Below, piece by piece: positions 19,765-30,833 of a DNA stretch of 64,000 nt. This DNA is from Oceanicola sp. 502str15 (lineage in GTDB: Bacteria; Pseudomonadota; Alphaproteobacteria; Rhodobacterales; Rhodobacteraceae), in NCBI RefSeq assembly GCF_024105635.1, contig NZ_WYDQ01000001.1, forward strand, positions 3,348,501 through 3,412,500, in the 5' to 3' direction. Position 1 is the first letter of the stretch, and the number at the start of each line of letters is the position of its first letter. A program made the position numbers and the translations under genes. The notes beneath the pieces are model-generated. The model was not told where the DNA came from, made no database searches, and saw nothing but the letters and a program-made list of their open reading frames with translations.

Positions 19765-20627
19765 GCCGCGATGCGGGCAAGCTCTCGCTGATCCTGCTGT
19801 TCACGCCCTTTGCGCTGTGGATCGGGCTGCTGATCATCCTGCCGCAGTTCGGGATTGGCTATGTGTCGATCCGCGAGAAGGTGGGGATCAACCAGTATGA
19901 ATACGGTCTGAAGAACTACATAGATTTCATCACCGAGCCGGTCTATCGCAACACGCTGCTGCGCACGGCCTGGATGAGCATTCTGGTCACGGCGCTGGCG
20001 CTGGTGATCGGCTTTCCGATTGCGTGGTACATTGCCAAGATCGCGCGGGAGCGGAGCCGGGCGGCGCTGTTCCTGATGTGCCTCATCCCGCTGTGGGTGA
20101 GTGACCTTGTGCGGGCGTACGGCTGGATCGTGCTGTTGCGCGAAACCGGGGTGATCTCGATGACGCTGGTGAAATGGGGGATCATAAACCAGCCGGTGGA
20201 GATGTTGTATAACGACATGACGGTGATCATCGGGCTGGTCTACACGGTGATCCTGTTCATGATCGTGCCGCTGGTGAGCACCCTGCAAGGCATGGACGAC
20301 GCGCTGCTGGAGGCGGGTTACAACCTTGGTGGCTCGCGCGTCACCGTATTTCGGCGGATCATCGTGCCCTATGCGATGCCCGGCATCGTGGCGGGCTGCA
20401 TCATCACCTTCATGCTCACGGCGGGCAGCTACCTCACGCCGATCCTGCTGGGGGGCAAGAATTCGAGCTGGTTCACCGAGCAGATCTACAACCAGTTCAT
20501 CACCCGATACAACTGGGAGAGCGGCTCGGCCTTTGGCGTTTCGCTGCTTGTCTTCACCTCCTTCGTGGTCTGGGCCGGGCTCCGGCTGACCGGGCAGAGC
20601 CTGGCGACCACCGTGGCGAAGGAGTAG
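19761..20627 (+). CDS. Polyamine ABC transporter permease (PotB type)
   Basis: This 288-residue inner-membrane permease has six predicted helices. The cytoplasmic EAA loop that contacts the ATPase is seen as ALLEAGYNLGGSRVTVFRRIIVPYAMPG near residues 177-205. A periplasmic segment after helix 1 (VSIREKVGINQYEYGLKNY) is typical of PotB-like proteins. The start codon overlaps the ATPase stop, and the second permease begins four bases after its stop. Confidence 0.92.
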   Translation: MSRDAGKLSLILLFTPFALWIGLLIILPQFGIGYVSIREKVGINQYEYGLKNYIDFITEPVYRNTLLRTAWMSILVTALALVIGFPIAWYIAKIARERSRAALFLMCLIPLWVSDLVRAYGWIVLLRETGVISMTLVKWGIINQPVEMLYNDMTVIIGLVYTVILFMIVPLVSTLQGMDDALLEAGYNLGGSRVTVFRRIIVPYAMPGIVAGCIITFMLTAGSYLTPILLGGKNSSWFTEQIYNQFITRYNWESGSAFGVSLLVFTSFVVWAGLRLTGQSLATTVAKE

Positions 20628-20631
20628 GGCG

Positions 20632-21483
20632 ATGCAGGGTTCCGCCGGGCTGATGTGGATTTACCGGGGCTACGTGGTGGCCTTCTTTCTCTACCTCGTG
20701 GCACCGCTGGTGGCGGCCGGGGTGTTTGCCTTCAACGACAGCATGTTTCCGTCGCTGCCGTGGAACGGGTTCACCTGGGATTGGTTCTTTTCGCCCAACG
20801 AGCCGAAGCTGGGGCTGTTTCATGACGACCGGCTGCTGCAGGGGCTTGGCAACTCGCTCTATATCGGGGTGATCGTGGCGGCGCTTTCGGTGGCGGTGGG
20901 CACCTGCAACGCCTTCCTCTTCGTGCGCAAGGACTTCCGGTTCAAGAACGCGCTCTACGTGCTGATGGTGGTGCCGCTGGTGATTCCGGGGGTGATCCTT
21001 GGCATCTCGATCCTGGTGTTTGCCTCGACCCTCGCCAACCTGGCCGACCAGTGGTTTGGCCTCTTCCTCACATGGCTGCGGCCCGGCGTGCCGCTGGTGG
21101 TGCTGGGGCAGTTCTCGTTTCTGGTGACGATCACATCGCTGGTGATCGCCGCGCGGCTGCAGAAGTTCGACATTTCGCTGGAGGAGGCGGCGCTGAACCT
21201 CGGGGCCTCGCGGGTGCGCACGCTGGCGACGGTGACGCTGCCGTTTCTGGTGCCGGCGATGTTCTCGGCCTTCGTGGTCGCCTTCCTGGTGAGCTTCGAG
21301 AACTTCAACACCACGCTCTTCCTCGTCGGCTCCGACTCGCCGCTGACCATCACCATGTATGACCGCATGGTGAAGGCGGGCAGCACCCCCGTGCTGAACG
21401 CAACATCGGTGGTGCTGATGCTGGGCTCGGGGATGCTGGCGCTGATCTCGGTGCTGGCACAAAGGCCGAAGAAGCAGGCCTAG
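20632..21483 (+). CDS. Polyamine ABC transporter permease (PotC type)
   Basis: This 283-residue permease pairs with the previous one. The EAA loop reads SLEEAALNLGASRVRTLATVTLPFLVPA near residues 182-210. Helix 1 (YVVAFFLYLVAPLVAAGVFAFNDS) is followed by the PotC-like WNGFTWDWF segment. It closes the operon and faces speA, whose stop is only three bases away on the other strand; no terminator is evident in between apart from a short AGGCC/GGCCT stem. Confidence 0.92.
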   Translation: MQGSAGLMWIYRGYVVAFFLYLVAPLVAAGVFAFNDSMFPSLPWNGFTWDWFFSPNEPKLGLFHDDRLLQGLGNSLYIGVIVAALSVAVGTCNAFLFVRKDFRFKNALYVLMVVPLVIPGVILGISILVFASTLANLADQWFGLFLTWLRPGVPLVVLGQFSFLVTITSLVIAARLQKFDISLEEAALNLGASRVRTLATVTLPFLVPAMFSAFVVAFLVSFENFNTTLFLVGSDSPLTITMYDRMVKAGSTPVLNATSVVLMLGSGMLALISVLAQRPKKQA

Positions 21484-21486
21484 GGC

Positions 21487-23382
<1,896 letters not shown>

Positions 23383-23451
23383 CTATTGCTCCTGCAGGCT
23401 GGGGCGTTTGTTGCCCCGGATGGTAGAGCATCGGCGCCGGGCTGCAACGGG

Positions 23452-24537
23452 TCAGCCGGTGCGGGCGAGTTTTGCGGTGCTGCGCGGCAGGGTGACGTGG
23501 ATGGAGGTGCCCTCGGTGGTGGCTTCGTCGCACCAGATGCGCCCGCCGTGACGGTCGACCACCTTGCGGCAGGTGGCCAGCCCGAGGCCGGTGCCGGGGA
23601 TGGCGGCGGCGACGGGCAGGCGCTTGAAGGGCTCGAAGATGGTCTGGCGATACTGGGGCGCGACGCCGATGCCCTTGTCGGCGATCTCGAAATGCACCGT
23701 GTCGGCGGCCTCGGTGCAGCGGATGGTGATGCGGGGCGGGCCATTGCCAGCGTACTTGATGGCATTGCCGATGAGGTTTTGCAGCAGTTGCACGATCTGC
23801 GGGGCGTGGCAGATGAGGCTGCCGGTGGCCTCGACCGAAAGTTCGGCCCCGCTGCGCTCGATCTCGGCCAGAAGCGACAGGCGGGCCTCTTCGACCAGCT
23901 CGGCGGCGGTGACATGCTCGGCCAGGGTTTCGCGGTCGAAGTGGACATGGCTGGCGAGGCTCGTGACCAGCGCGTGGAGCCGGTCGGCGGATTTGCCGAT
24001 GAGCTGCACATCGCGGCTGACATCGGTTTGGCGCTGTTCGGCGAGGTCTTCGTTCAGCTTGTCGACCAGAAAGCGCATGGAGCGGATCGGGGCCTTGAGG
24101 TCGTGGACGAGCACCTCGGAGAACATCGACAGGTCTTCGCGCTGCTCGTCGAGCTGCCAGCGCATCCGGGCGAGCTTGCAGCCGGTCTCGATCACCCGGT
24201 CGAGGGCGGAGGCGCAGATGTTGCGCTTGGGCAGGTAATCGACGGCGCCGCGCTGGATGGATTCCTTGGCGATCTCCTCATCGCCCTGGCCGGTCATGAC
24301 GCAGATGGCGGCGCGGGGCCAGCGGGTGGAGAGGGGGGCGATGAGATCGACGCCCTTCGTGTCGGGGAGCATGTAATCGAGGAAGATCACATCGGGGTCG
24401 GGCAGGTCGGCGGTTGCGGCCTCGGCGCCGCTGGCGGCTTCGCTCAGCTCGGCGGTTTCGCTGCGCTGGGTTATGAGCCTGCGCAGGAGCTTTCGGTCGC
24501 CCGCGTCATCATCGACCACCAGAACCTTGAGCACCAT
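23452..24537 (-). CDS. Receiver-histidine kinase hybrid
   Basis: This 361-residue protein begins with a receiver domain (acidic VDDD at 8-11, phospho-acceptor Asp in DVIFLDYMLPDTKG near 55). A histidine kinase follows: HisKA with VLVHDLKAPIRSMRF near 148, and HATPase_c with NLIGNAIKYAG near 253, IADKGIGV near 280 and GTGLGLATCRKVVDRHGG near 318. It lacks membrane segments, so it is cytosolic and probably receives phosphoryl groups or input from the co-encoded proteins. Its start lies two bases beyond the stop of the upstream receiver gene, indicating tight coupling. Confidence 0.9.
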   Translation of the reverse strand: MVLKVLVVDDDAGDRKLLRRLITQRSETAELSEAASGAEAATADLPDPDVIFLDYMLPDTKGVDLIAPLSTRWPRAAICVMTGQGDEEIAKESIQRGAVDYLPKRNICASALDRVIETGCKLARMRWQLDEQREDLSMFSEVLVHDLKAPIRSMRFLVDKLNEDLAEQRQTDVSRDVQLIGKSADRLHALVTSLASHVHFDRETLAEHVTAAELVEEARLSLLAEIERSGAELSVEATGSLICHAPQIVQLLQNLIGNAIKYAGNGPPRITIRCTEAADTVHFEIADKGIGVAPQYRQTIFEPFKRLPVAAAIPGTGLGLATCRKVVDRHGGRIWCDEATTEGTSIHVTLPRSTAKLARTG

Positions 24538-24539
24538 GT

Positions 24540-25025
24540 CTAGCCTCCCCGTGGCACGCCGGGTTTCGACATGTCCGGCAGGATCACGAGGCGCCAGAAG
24601 TGCTCGACGGTGTCGATCAGGCGCAGAAAGTCGAGGCCCGCGTTGCCCTTGAGGATGTAGCCGGCAACGTTGTTGTCATAGGCGCGGGCGATGTCGGTTT
24701 CGTCCTCGGAGGTGGAGAGCATGAAGACCACCGCGCGGTTGAGGCGCGCGTCCTTGCGCAGTTCGGCCATGAACTCGTGGCCGTTCATCCGGGGCATGTT
24801 GATGTCGAGCAGGATGAGGAAGTGCTCAGGCGGGGCGGTTTCTGCCTCGCCGCGCAGGAAGCCGAGGGCCTCGATCCCGTCGCGCAGCCGATGGATCGGG
24901 TTGGCGATGCGGGATTTGGCGAGGGCGCGGCGGACGGCCTTGGCATCGCCATCGTCATCCTCGATCAGGATGATGTTGAGGAGGTCCTTTGCAACGGGGG
25001 GCGGGACGCGCAGGGGCTGGTTCAT
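24540..25025 (-). CDS. Single-domain response regulator (Rcp1-like)
   Basis: This 161-residue stand-alone receiver has the acidic pair EDDDGD near residues 22-27, phospho-acceptor Asp in LLDINMPRMNG near 73, and Lys in GYILKGNA near 126. The sequence style, with a long DGIEALGFLRGE helix, is that of cyanobacterial-phytochrome-associated Rcp1 receivers. It has no output domain. The start overlaps the stop of the membrane kinase gene (ATGA at 25022), so that kinase is the likely phospho-donor. Confidence 0.9.
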   Translation of the reverse strand: MNQPLRVPPPVAKDLLNIILIEDDDGDAKAVRRALAKSRIANPIHRLRDGIEALGFLRGEAETAPPEHFLILLDINMPRMNGHEFMAELRKDARLNRAVVFMLSTSEDETDIARAYDNNVAGYILKGNAGLDFLRLIDTVEHFWRLVILPDMSKPGVPRGG

Positions 25026-27226
25026 GCGGCGATTTCCTGTGGGGGCGTGGCGGCGGGGCGGGGCCAGGTGAGGCGGAAGGTGGTGCCGCGGGTGCCGTCG
25101 GAGTGAAGCTCGATCCGGCCGCCGGCGACCTCGACATGCTTGCGCACCATCGCTAGCCCCATGCCGGAACCTTCGATCTCGTCGCGGGGGCGCAGGGTCT
25201 GGAAGATCTGGAACACCCGTTCGTGGAACTCCGGGGCGATGCCGGGGCCGTCATCCTCGACGGTGAAGAGCCAGGCGGCGGGGGTTTCGGTGAAGCCGAG
25301 GCGCACCCGGCCCTCGGGGCGGTCATGGTGCTTGAAGGCGTTGGAGACGAGGTTGAGCAGCACGACCTGCAGCGGCATGAGCGGCAGGGTGGCGGTGGCG
25401 AAGGGCCCCTCGGTTTCGAAGCGCATGCCGGGGGGCACGTTCAGCAGGCCCTTGAGATTGTCGAGAAATTCCGCGCCACCGACCTGCTCGACGGAGTGCT
25501 CGCGGCGGCCGATGCGGGAGTGTTCGAGCAGGTCGTTGAGGAGGTGCTCCATCCGGGTGGCGCGGCTTTGCAGGAGGTCGAGGCTCTCGCGGGTGTCGTC
25601 ATCGAGGTAGGGGGCGAGATCGTCGGCCAGCCAGCCGGCGGCGTTCTGGATCACGCGGAGGGGGGCCTTGAGGTCGTGGCTGGCGACATAGGCGAACTGG
25701 TCGAGCTCCTCGTTGGAGCGCCGCAGCTGGCCGACGAGCTCCGCCATCCGGTTTTCGGCGGCGTGGCGCTCGGTGATGTCGCGGACCATGCCGATGAACT
25801 TGACCTCGCCGTGGAGTTCGGCCCGCGTGACCGAGATTTCGAGCGGCACCTTGAGGCCGGACTTGTGGCGCCCGAAGATCTCGCGGTTGCCGGCCATGCG
25901 GATGCTTTGCGCCCCGATGCCGGAGGCCGCGACGCGGGCGGGGTGCTCGGTGGCGTCCTGGTCGAACATCAGGCGGGTGAGGGGCTGCCCGGCGAGCTCG
26001 GCGGCCGAATAGCCGAACATGTCTTCGGCGGCGGGATTGATTTCTTCGATGCGGCCATCGCCGGAAATGGTGATGAGCCCGTCGGCCACGTTGCGCAGGG
26101 TCCAGCCCAAGCGGGCATGGCTGCGGTCGACCTCGTGGGTGAGACGCTCGAACCGCGTGGCCATTTCGGAGGCGAGGAGGTGGGTCACCACGCCTGCGAA
26201 ACCGACCAGCAGGATGGTGAGGAGGAGATGGCGGACCAGCACTCCGGCGATGTTGGCGTCGAGCAGGTCGCGGGTGCCGAAGGTGAGCACCCCGAATTGC
26301 GCCGGGATCTGCCGGGAGGGATCAATCGGCACGGTGGAGAGGTAGATGAGGTCGTCATCGAGGTGGGCGAAGGTCTGGGTGCCGAGCTGGCTGCCGAGCG
26401 CCTCGACCTCGGGCAGCGGGCGATAGTCGGCATCGGTGTGGTGATGGAGGCGGGAGGTTTTGCCGTCGGGCTCGAAGAGCAGATAGTCGCCCGCGCTGTT
26501 CACCACGGCGACGGTCTGGTTCTTGAGGACTTCGGGGCGGGCGGCCTGGAGCAGTTGCTCGTAGTCGGCATTGAACACCAGCACGGCGTAGAGCTGGCCG
26601 GCCACATCGCGGACCGGCTGGATGTAGCGGATCGTGACCGGCCCCCCGTCGCGCTTGCCGTGCTCGCGGTTGTAGGTGATGGCGGAGAAATAGGGGGCGG
26701 TGGCCGGGTCGGTGCGGGCGCGGGTGAGATAAGGCTCGGCGCCCTTGCGCTGGAGTTCGGACTCGGAGACGCGGACCGGCTTGCCGCCGAGCTGATCGAC
26801 GCGGACGATCTCGTGCCAGCCGTCATCGGCGAGGATCAGGCGGATCTGGGTGAAATGCGGCTGCACCTCGATGGTGTTGGCCATGATGACGGCGAGGCGG
26901 CTCTTCCAGTGGTCGAGGGTGGAGCCATCGAGCGGGTCGATGCCGGTGGGGAGCGCCCGCGCGATGCCGGCGATCGGGGGGTGGCGGGACACCGTGGCGC
27001 TCTGGTCTTCGACCGAGCGGAAGACCGCAGAGATCTGGCCCGCGTAGAAGCTGGCGCGCTGTTGCAGATCGGACTCCGCGGCCCGGAGCGCCGCCGACCG
27101 CGTGGTGAGCACGTGGTAGGAGCCGTAGAGCAGGCTCACCGTGAGAACCATGCCCACGGCGATGAGCGTGATCCGCCCGGCGAGTGCATGCGCCGCCCCG
27201 CTTCCGTCAGGTGACGCGCGTTTCAC
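25022..27226 (-). CDS. Membrane sensor histidine kinase with periplasmic sensor and PAS domain
   Basis: This 734-residue kinase has a first membrane helix at about residues 15-38, a large periplasmic sensor of dCache type (about 40-325), and a second helix near 335-355. A PAS domain follows near 370-480 (LRNVADGLITISGDGRIEEINPA, with the S-box end GMVRDITERHAAE). The HisKA domain has the phospho-acceptor His in YVASHDLKAPLRVI near 520, and HATPase_c has NLVSNAFKHHDRP near 620 and GSGMGLAMVRKHVE near 690. The ASHDLKAPLR box is the form seen in phytochrome-like kinases that pair with Rcp1 receivers. The ligand is unknown. Confidence 0.92.
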   Translation of the reverse strand: MKRASPDGSGAAHALAGRITLIAVGMVLTVSLLYGSYHVLTTRSAALRAAESDLQQRASFYAGQISAVFRSVEDQSATVSRHPPIAGIARALPTGIDPLDGSTLDHWKSRLAVIMANTIEVQPHFTQIRLILADDGWHEIVRVDQLGGKPVRVSESELQRKGAEPYLTRARTDPATAPYFSAITYNREHGKRDGGPVTIRYIQPVRDVAGQLYAVLVFNADYEQLLQAARPEVLKNQTVAVVNSAGDYLLFEPDGKTSRLHHHTDADYRPLPEVEALGSQLGTQTFAHLDDDLIYLSTVPIDPSRQIPAQFGVLTFGTRDLLDANIAGVLVRHLLLTILLVGFAGVVTHLLASEMATRFERLTHEVDRSHARLGWTLRNVADGLITISGDGRIEEINPAAEDMFGYSAAELAGQPLTRLMFDQDATEHPARVAASGIGAQSIRMAGNREIFGRHKSGLKVPLEISVTRAELHGEVKFIGMVRDITERHAAENRMAELVGQLRRSNEELDQFAYVASHDLKAPLRVIQNAAGWLADDLAPYLDDDTRESLDLLQSRATRMEHLLNDLLEHSRIGRREHSVEQVGGAEFLDNLKGLLNVPPGMRFETEGPFATATLPLMPLQVVLLNLVSNAFKHHDRPEGRVRLGFTETPAAWLFTVEDDGPGIAPEFHERVFQIFQTLRPRDEIEGSGMGLAMVRKHVEVAGGRIELHSDGTRGTTFRLTWPRPAATPPQEIAA

Positions 27227-27245
27227 GGTGCCCCCCGCCCGCGCC

Positions 27246-27974
27246 CTAATGAGAGCCGCCTACGAGCTTGATGTTGCGGGCGGTTTCACGTTTGCCCTGC
27301 TCGACGATGGTCATCAGTTCATCGAGGAAGACCACGAGATCCTTGCAGCCGCGTTCCAGCATGGTGACATGCTCATCGACGGTCATGGTGCTTGCGTCCA
27401 CCCGCATCTTGCGGATCTGGCCGAGGGTGGTTGAGAGGATTTCGCGCATTTCCGGCCCGCAGGAGGTGAGGAACTGCGAGATCGTGCGCTTCATCTTTTC
27501 CTGAAACGAGCGCGCGTCGGAAATGGAGGCAAAGAACATCCGCCGCTCGAAGGCGGAGACCATGGATTTGCGCAGGCTGTCGACCGATAGCTCCTCTTTC
27601 ACCAGGTAGTCGGCACAGCCCTGGCGCATGGCCTCGACCGCGATGGTGCGGCGGGTGACGGAAGTGAGCATGATCGGGATGACCTGGGTCTGCTCCTCGT
27701 GGCCGAGGAGCACCTTGAGCGCATCGAGCCCGGTTTCCATGCCGAGGTTATGGTCGATGAACGCCACATCGAAGGGCGTTTCGAGCTTTTGGCGCATTTC
27801 TGCGATGGTGTAGGCCTCGGTGATGTCGAGATCGAGCCCGGCCCGCTCGCAGATGCGTTGCAGGCGGAGCTGGTCGATATCGTCATCGTCGAGGACGAGT
27901 GCCCGCAGCCGCGTGGATACGGCTGTGGCAGTGGCGGTGGCAACCGCGGGGAAGGGAATTGGCTGGTTCGGCAT
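27246..27974 (-). CDS. Response regulator receiver protein with helical C-terminal domain
   Basis: This 242-residue protein has a receiver domain (LDDDDIDQ near 28-35, phospho-acceptor Asp in VAFIDHNLGMETG near 75, Lys in DYLVKEE near 127). A C-terminal part of about 100 residues is predicted to be all-helical (SFQEKMKRTISQFL onward) and matches no output domain I recognise. It is the first gene of the four-gene signalling operon, 19 bases before the kinase gene. The helical tail could be a dimerisation or phosphotransfer-like element; no conserved His-rich motif shows that. Confidence 0.85.
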   Translation of the reverse strand: MPNQPIPFPAVATATATAVSTRLRALVLDDDDIDQLRLQRICERAGLDLDITEAYTIAEMRQKLETPFDVAFIDHNLGMETGLDALKVLLGHEEQTQVIPIMLTSVTRRTIAVEAMRQGCADYLVKEELSVDSLRKSMVSAFERRMFFASISDARSFQEKMKRTISQFLTSCGPEMREILSTTLGQIRKMRVDASTMTVDEHVTMLERGCKDLVVFLDELMTIVEQGKRETARNIKLVGGSH

Positions 27975-28143
27975 CTGGGCCTCCTGCGTCTTGTTGGCAA
28001 GCTGATGGCGGCAACCATAGGATTGGCGCTGTTAACATTTGGTTTCGTGCCGCAGGGCCCGGGGCTTCCCTTTCGTTAAATCTCGCAACAGGTTGTGCGG
28101 ATCTGTCATGGCCCTGTTGCAGGGGTGCGGGAGGGTGAGGCCG

Positions 28144-28839
28144 ATGGAAGAGTTCCGCCGATATGCGATCTACTACGCCCCGCCGGAGGGCCCGCTGGCC
28201 GATTTTGGCGCGGCTTGGCTGGGCTGGGATGCGGCAGGCGGTCAGGAGGTGGCGCAGCCGGAGGTGCCGGGCCTCGACATGGCGGCGATTGCCGAGGCGC
28301 CGCGGAAATACGGGTTTCATGGCACGATCAAGCCGCCGTTCCGGCTGTCGGCAGGGCATGACCGGGCCGGGCTGGAGGCAGCGCTGGAGGATCTGGCGCG
28401 GGGGCTGGAGCCGGTGGAGATGGCGGGGCTTCGGCTGGCGCGGATCGGGCGGTTCATGGCGCTTGTGCCGGTGGGTGACAGCGCGGCTCTCGAGCATCTT
28501 GCGGCGCGCGTGGTGGAGGGGCTCGATGGCTTCAGGGCAGTGCCCGAGGCGGCCGAGCTGGCACGGCGGCGGGCGGCGGGGCTGACTGAGCGGCAGGATG
28601 CGCTGCTGCTGCGCTGGGGCTACCCCTATGTGATGGAGGAGTTCCGGTTTCACCTGACCCTCACCGGCAGGCTGGAGGGCGCGGAAGCGGACCGGGTGGA
28701 GGCGGCGCTTGCGGAGCGGCTGGAGGGGTTGCTTCCGGCGCCGTTCCGGATTGGGTCTCTTTGCCTGTTCGGCGAGGGTAACGACGGGCGGTTTCGGCTG
28801 CTGCGCCGGGAGCCGCTGGGCGGGGGCGCTGCCGGCTGA
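28144..28839 (+). CDS. DUF1045 family protein (2H phosphodiesterase-like)
   Basis: This 231-residue protein is of the DUF1045 family, often annotated as a phosphonate-metabolism protein. It has two H-x-T/H-x-T-like boxes characteristic of the 2H phosphoesterase fold: YGFHGTIKPPF near residues 58-68 and FRFHLTLTGRL near 165-175. ATG 28144 is used because conserved sequence begins right after it (YAIYYAPP). DUF1045 is usually found with phn genes, but none are nearby. The biochemical role is unproven; cyclic phosphate ester cleavage is expected from the fold. Confidence 0.82.
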   Translation: MEEFRRYAIYYAPPEGPLADFGAAWLGWDAAGGQEVAQPEVPGLDMAAIAEAPRKYGFHGTIKPPFRLSAGHDRAGLEAALEDLARGLEPVEMAGLRLARIGRFMALVPVGDSAALEHLAARVVEGLDGFRAVPEAAELARRRAAGLTERQDALLLRWGYPYVMEEFRFHLTLTGRLEGAEADRVEAALAERLEGLLPAPFRIGSLCLFGEGNDGRFRLLRREPLGGGAAG

Positions 28840-28899
28840 CGCCGGGCGGCTTGACGCTGCCCCGCGCAGGCGGGAGGTTGGGGCCGAGGAGAATTTTCA

Positions 28900-29643
28900 A
28901 TGCAGCTTCCCAGCCTGATGGTGGCCCCGAACGGCGCCAGCAAGACACATGATGACCACCCGCGCCTGCCGCTGACCCTCGGGGAAGTGGTGCGCTGCGC
29001 CAGAGACTGCGCGGCGGCGGGCGCCGACGGGCTGCACCTGCATCTGCGCGACGGCGAGGGCGGGCATCTGCTCGACTCGGGGGCCTACCGCGAGGCGCTG
29101 GCGGAGCTGGCGCGGGCGCTGCCCGGCCTCGCGGTGCAGGTGACCACGGAGTCGGGCGGGCGGTATGGCCCGGGGCATCAGGCCCATGTGGCGCTGCATT
29201 CGGGGGCGGATATGGTCTCTGTCTCGGTGCGGGAGATCTGCCGGGAGGGCGAGGGGCTGGCGGCGCGGCTCTATGACGAGGCCGCGGCGCGGGGGATTGC
29301 GATACAGCACATCCTGTATGACCGGGAGGATGCGGTGCATCTGGAGCGGGTGCTGCCGGGCGGGGTGCAGGCGGAGACGCAACTGATTTTCGTGCTCGGG
29401 CGCTATGTGGCCGGGCAGGCCTCGGACCCGGCGATGCTGGAGCCGTTCATGGATTGGCTCGGCGGACGGCCGGCCGATTGGGCGGTGTGCGCCTTCGGGC
29501 GGGGAGAGACGGCGTGCCTGCGCGCGGCGGTGGAGGCCGGGGGCAAGATGCGGGTGGGGTTTGAGAACTCGCTGCTGCACGCGGATGGCACGGTGGCGGA
29601 GGACAATGCCGCGCGGGTGCGGGCGGTGGCGGGGTTTCGGTGA
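28900..29643 (+). CDS. Beta-keto acid cleavage enzyme (BKACE/DUF849) family protein
   Basis: This 247-residue TIM-barrel enzyme condenses a beta-keto acid with acetyl-CoA to give acetoacetate and a new CoA ester. The opening LMVAPNGASKTHDDHPRLPL with the metal-binding GLHLHLRD motif near residues 44-51 is diagnostic, and the Glu of VTTESGGRYG near 85 belongs to the active site. It is shorter than many BKACE proteins (around 290-310 residues). The start ATG 28900 follows GAGGAG. It lies 60 bases after the DUF1045 gene and is convergent with the efflux operon. Substrate cannot be assigned. Confidence 0.85.
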   Translation: MQLPSLMVAPNGASKTHDDHPRLPLTLGEVVRCARDCAAAGADGLHLHLRDGEGGHLLDSGAYREALAELARALPGLAVQVTTESGGRYGPGHQAHVALHSGADMVSVSVREICREGEGLAARLYDEAAARGIAIQHILYDREDAVHLERVLPGGVQAETQLIFVLGRYVAGQASDPAMLEPFMDWLGGRPADWAVCAFGRGETACLRAAVEAGGKMRVGFENSLLHADGTVAEDNAARVRAVAGFR

Positions 29644-29690
29644 GATCCACGGCCATGGCCCCGTTGCGGTGCCGCCTGGGCTGAGCGGGC

Positions 29691-30833
29691 TCAGTCCAGC
29701 GTGCGGCGGAAGCGGGCGAGGGTGAGCAGGGTCAGCAGGCCGGTGAAGAGGGCCAGCGCGGTGAGGGGGGCCGTCACATCGGGCAGGTCAGCGCCCTTGA
29801 GCATCACGCCGCGGACGATGCGCAGAAAATGGGTGAGGGGAAAGATCTCGCCCAGGTATTGCGCCCAGAGCGGCATGCCCCGGAAGGGGAACATGAAGCC
29901 GGAAAGCATGATCGAGGGCAGGAAGAAGAAGAAGGTCATCTGCATGGCCTGCATCTGCGAGCGGGCCACGGTGGAGATCAGGTAGCCGAGGATCACCAGC
30001 GCCAGCACGAAGACGAAGACGCCGAAGAGCAGCAGCGAGAGCGAGCCGACGAAGGGGATGTGGAACATCGCCCGCGCGGCGATGAGCACCACGGCCACCT
30101 GCACCGCGCCGACCACGAGGTAGGGGATGACCTTGCCAAGCATGATCTCGAAGGGGGTGGCGGGCATGGAGAGCAGGTTTTCCATCGTGCCGCGCTCGGT
30201 TTCGCGGGTGAGCGCCATGGAGGTCATCATCACCATGGTGAGCTGAAGGATCACCCCGAGGAGACCGGGCACGATGTTGTATTGGGTGATGCCCTCGGGG
30301 TTGTAGCGGCGGTGCACGACGACCTGAAGCCGGGAGGCGGCCTGCGCGGCGGCCTCGGCCTCCTGCCCGGTTTCGCGCAGCAGCGCGTCGGCGGCGACCT
30401 GCGAGAGGGTGGAGACGGCGCCGGAGGCGACGGAGGGGTCGGAGGCATCGGCCTCGATCAGGATCGTGGGCGCATCGCCGCGCTCGACCTTGCGGCCGAA
30501 GTCGGAGGGGACCGTGACCACGAAGGCGACCTCGCCGCGGGCGATCATCCGCTCGGCCTCTGCGGCAGAGGCATGGGGCGCGATGAAGCGGTAGTAGTCG
30601 GTCAGCTCGAGGGCCGTCACCATGGCCCGCGTGTAGCGGTCCTGCGTGGGGGCGACGAGGGCGGCGGGCAGTTCCTTGGGGTCGGTGTTGATGGCAAAGC
30701 CGAAGAGGCAGAGTTGCAGCAGGGGCACGCCGAGCATCATGGCGAAGGTGAGCCGGTCGCGGCGCATCTGGATGCCTTCCTTGGCGATCAGGGTGCCGAG
30801 GCGGGCGAAGGAGAGGAGGCGGGAGAGGCTCAT
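29691..30833 (-). CDS. ABC-2 type transporter permease (YbhS/YbhR-like)
   Basis: This 380-residue protein has an N-terminal membrane anchor (FAMMLGVPLLQLCLFGFAI near 30-48), a large periplasmic domain to about residue 175, then five C-terminal helices. This is the ABC-2 export architecture. Typical segments are ERGTMENLLSMPATPFEIMLGK near 213 and the LSGFMFPFRGMPLWAQYLGEIFPLTHF signature near 310. It is the last gene of the TetR-HlyD-ATPase-permease operon; its ATG overlaps the ATPase stop. Only one permease is present, where E. coli has ybhS and ybhR, so a homodimer is likely. Confidence 0.92.
   Translation of the reverse strand: MSLSRLLSFARLGTLIAKEGIQMRRDRLTFAMMLGVPLLQLCLFGFAINTDPKELPAALVAPTQDRYTRAMVTALELTDYYRFIAPHASAAEAERMIARGEVAFVVTVPSDFGRKVERGDAPTILIEADASDPSVASGAVSTLSQVAADALLRETGQEAEAAAQAASRLQVVVHRRYNPEGITQYNIVPGLLGVILQLTMVMMTSMALTRETERGTMENLLSMPATPFEIMLGKVIPYLVVGAVQVAVVLIAARAMFHIPFVGSLSLLLFGVFVFVLALVILGYLISTVARSQMQAMQMTFFFFLPSIMLSGFMFPFRGMPLWAQYLGEIFPLTHFLRIVRGVMLKGADLPDVTAPLTALALFTGLLTLLTLARFRRTLD

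Noticed and set aside
25223..27214. 663-codon open frame on the plus strand
   Set aside because: It is a shadow of the membrane kinase gene, which has intact HisKA and HATPase motifs on the other strand.
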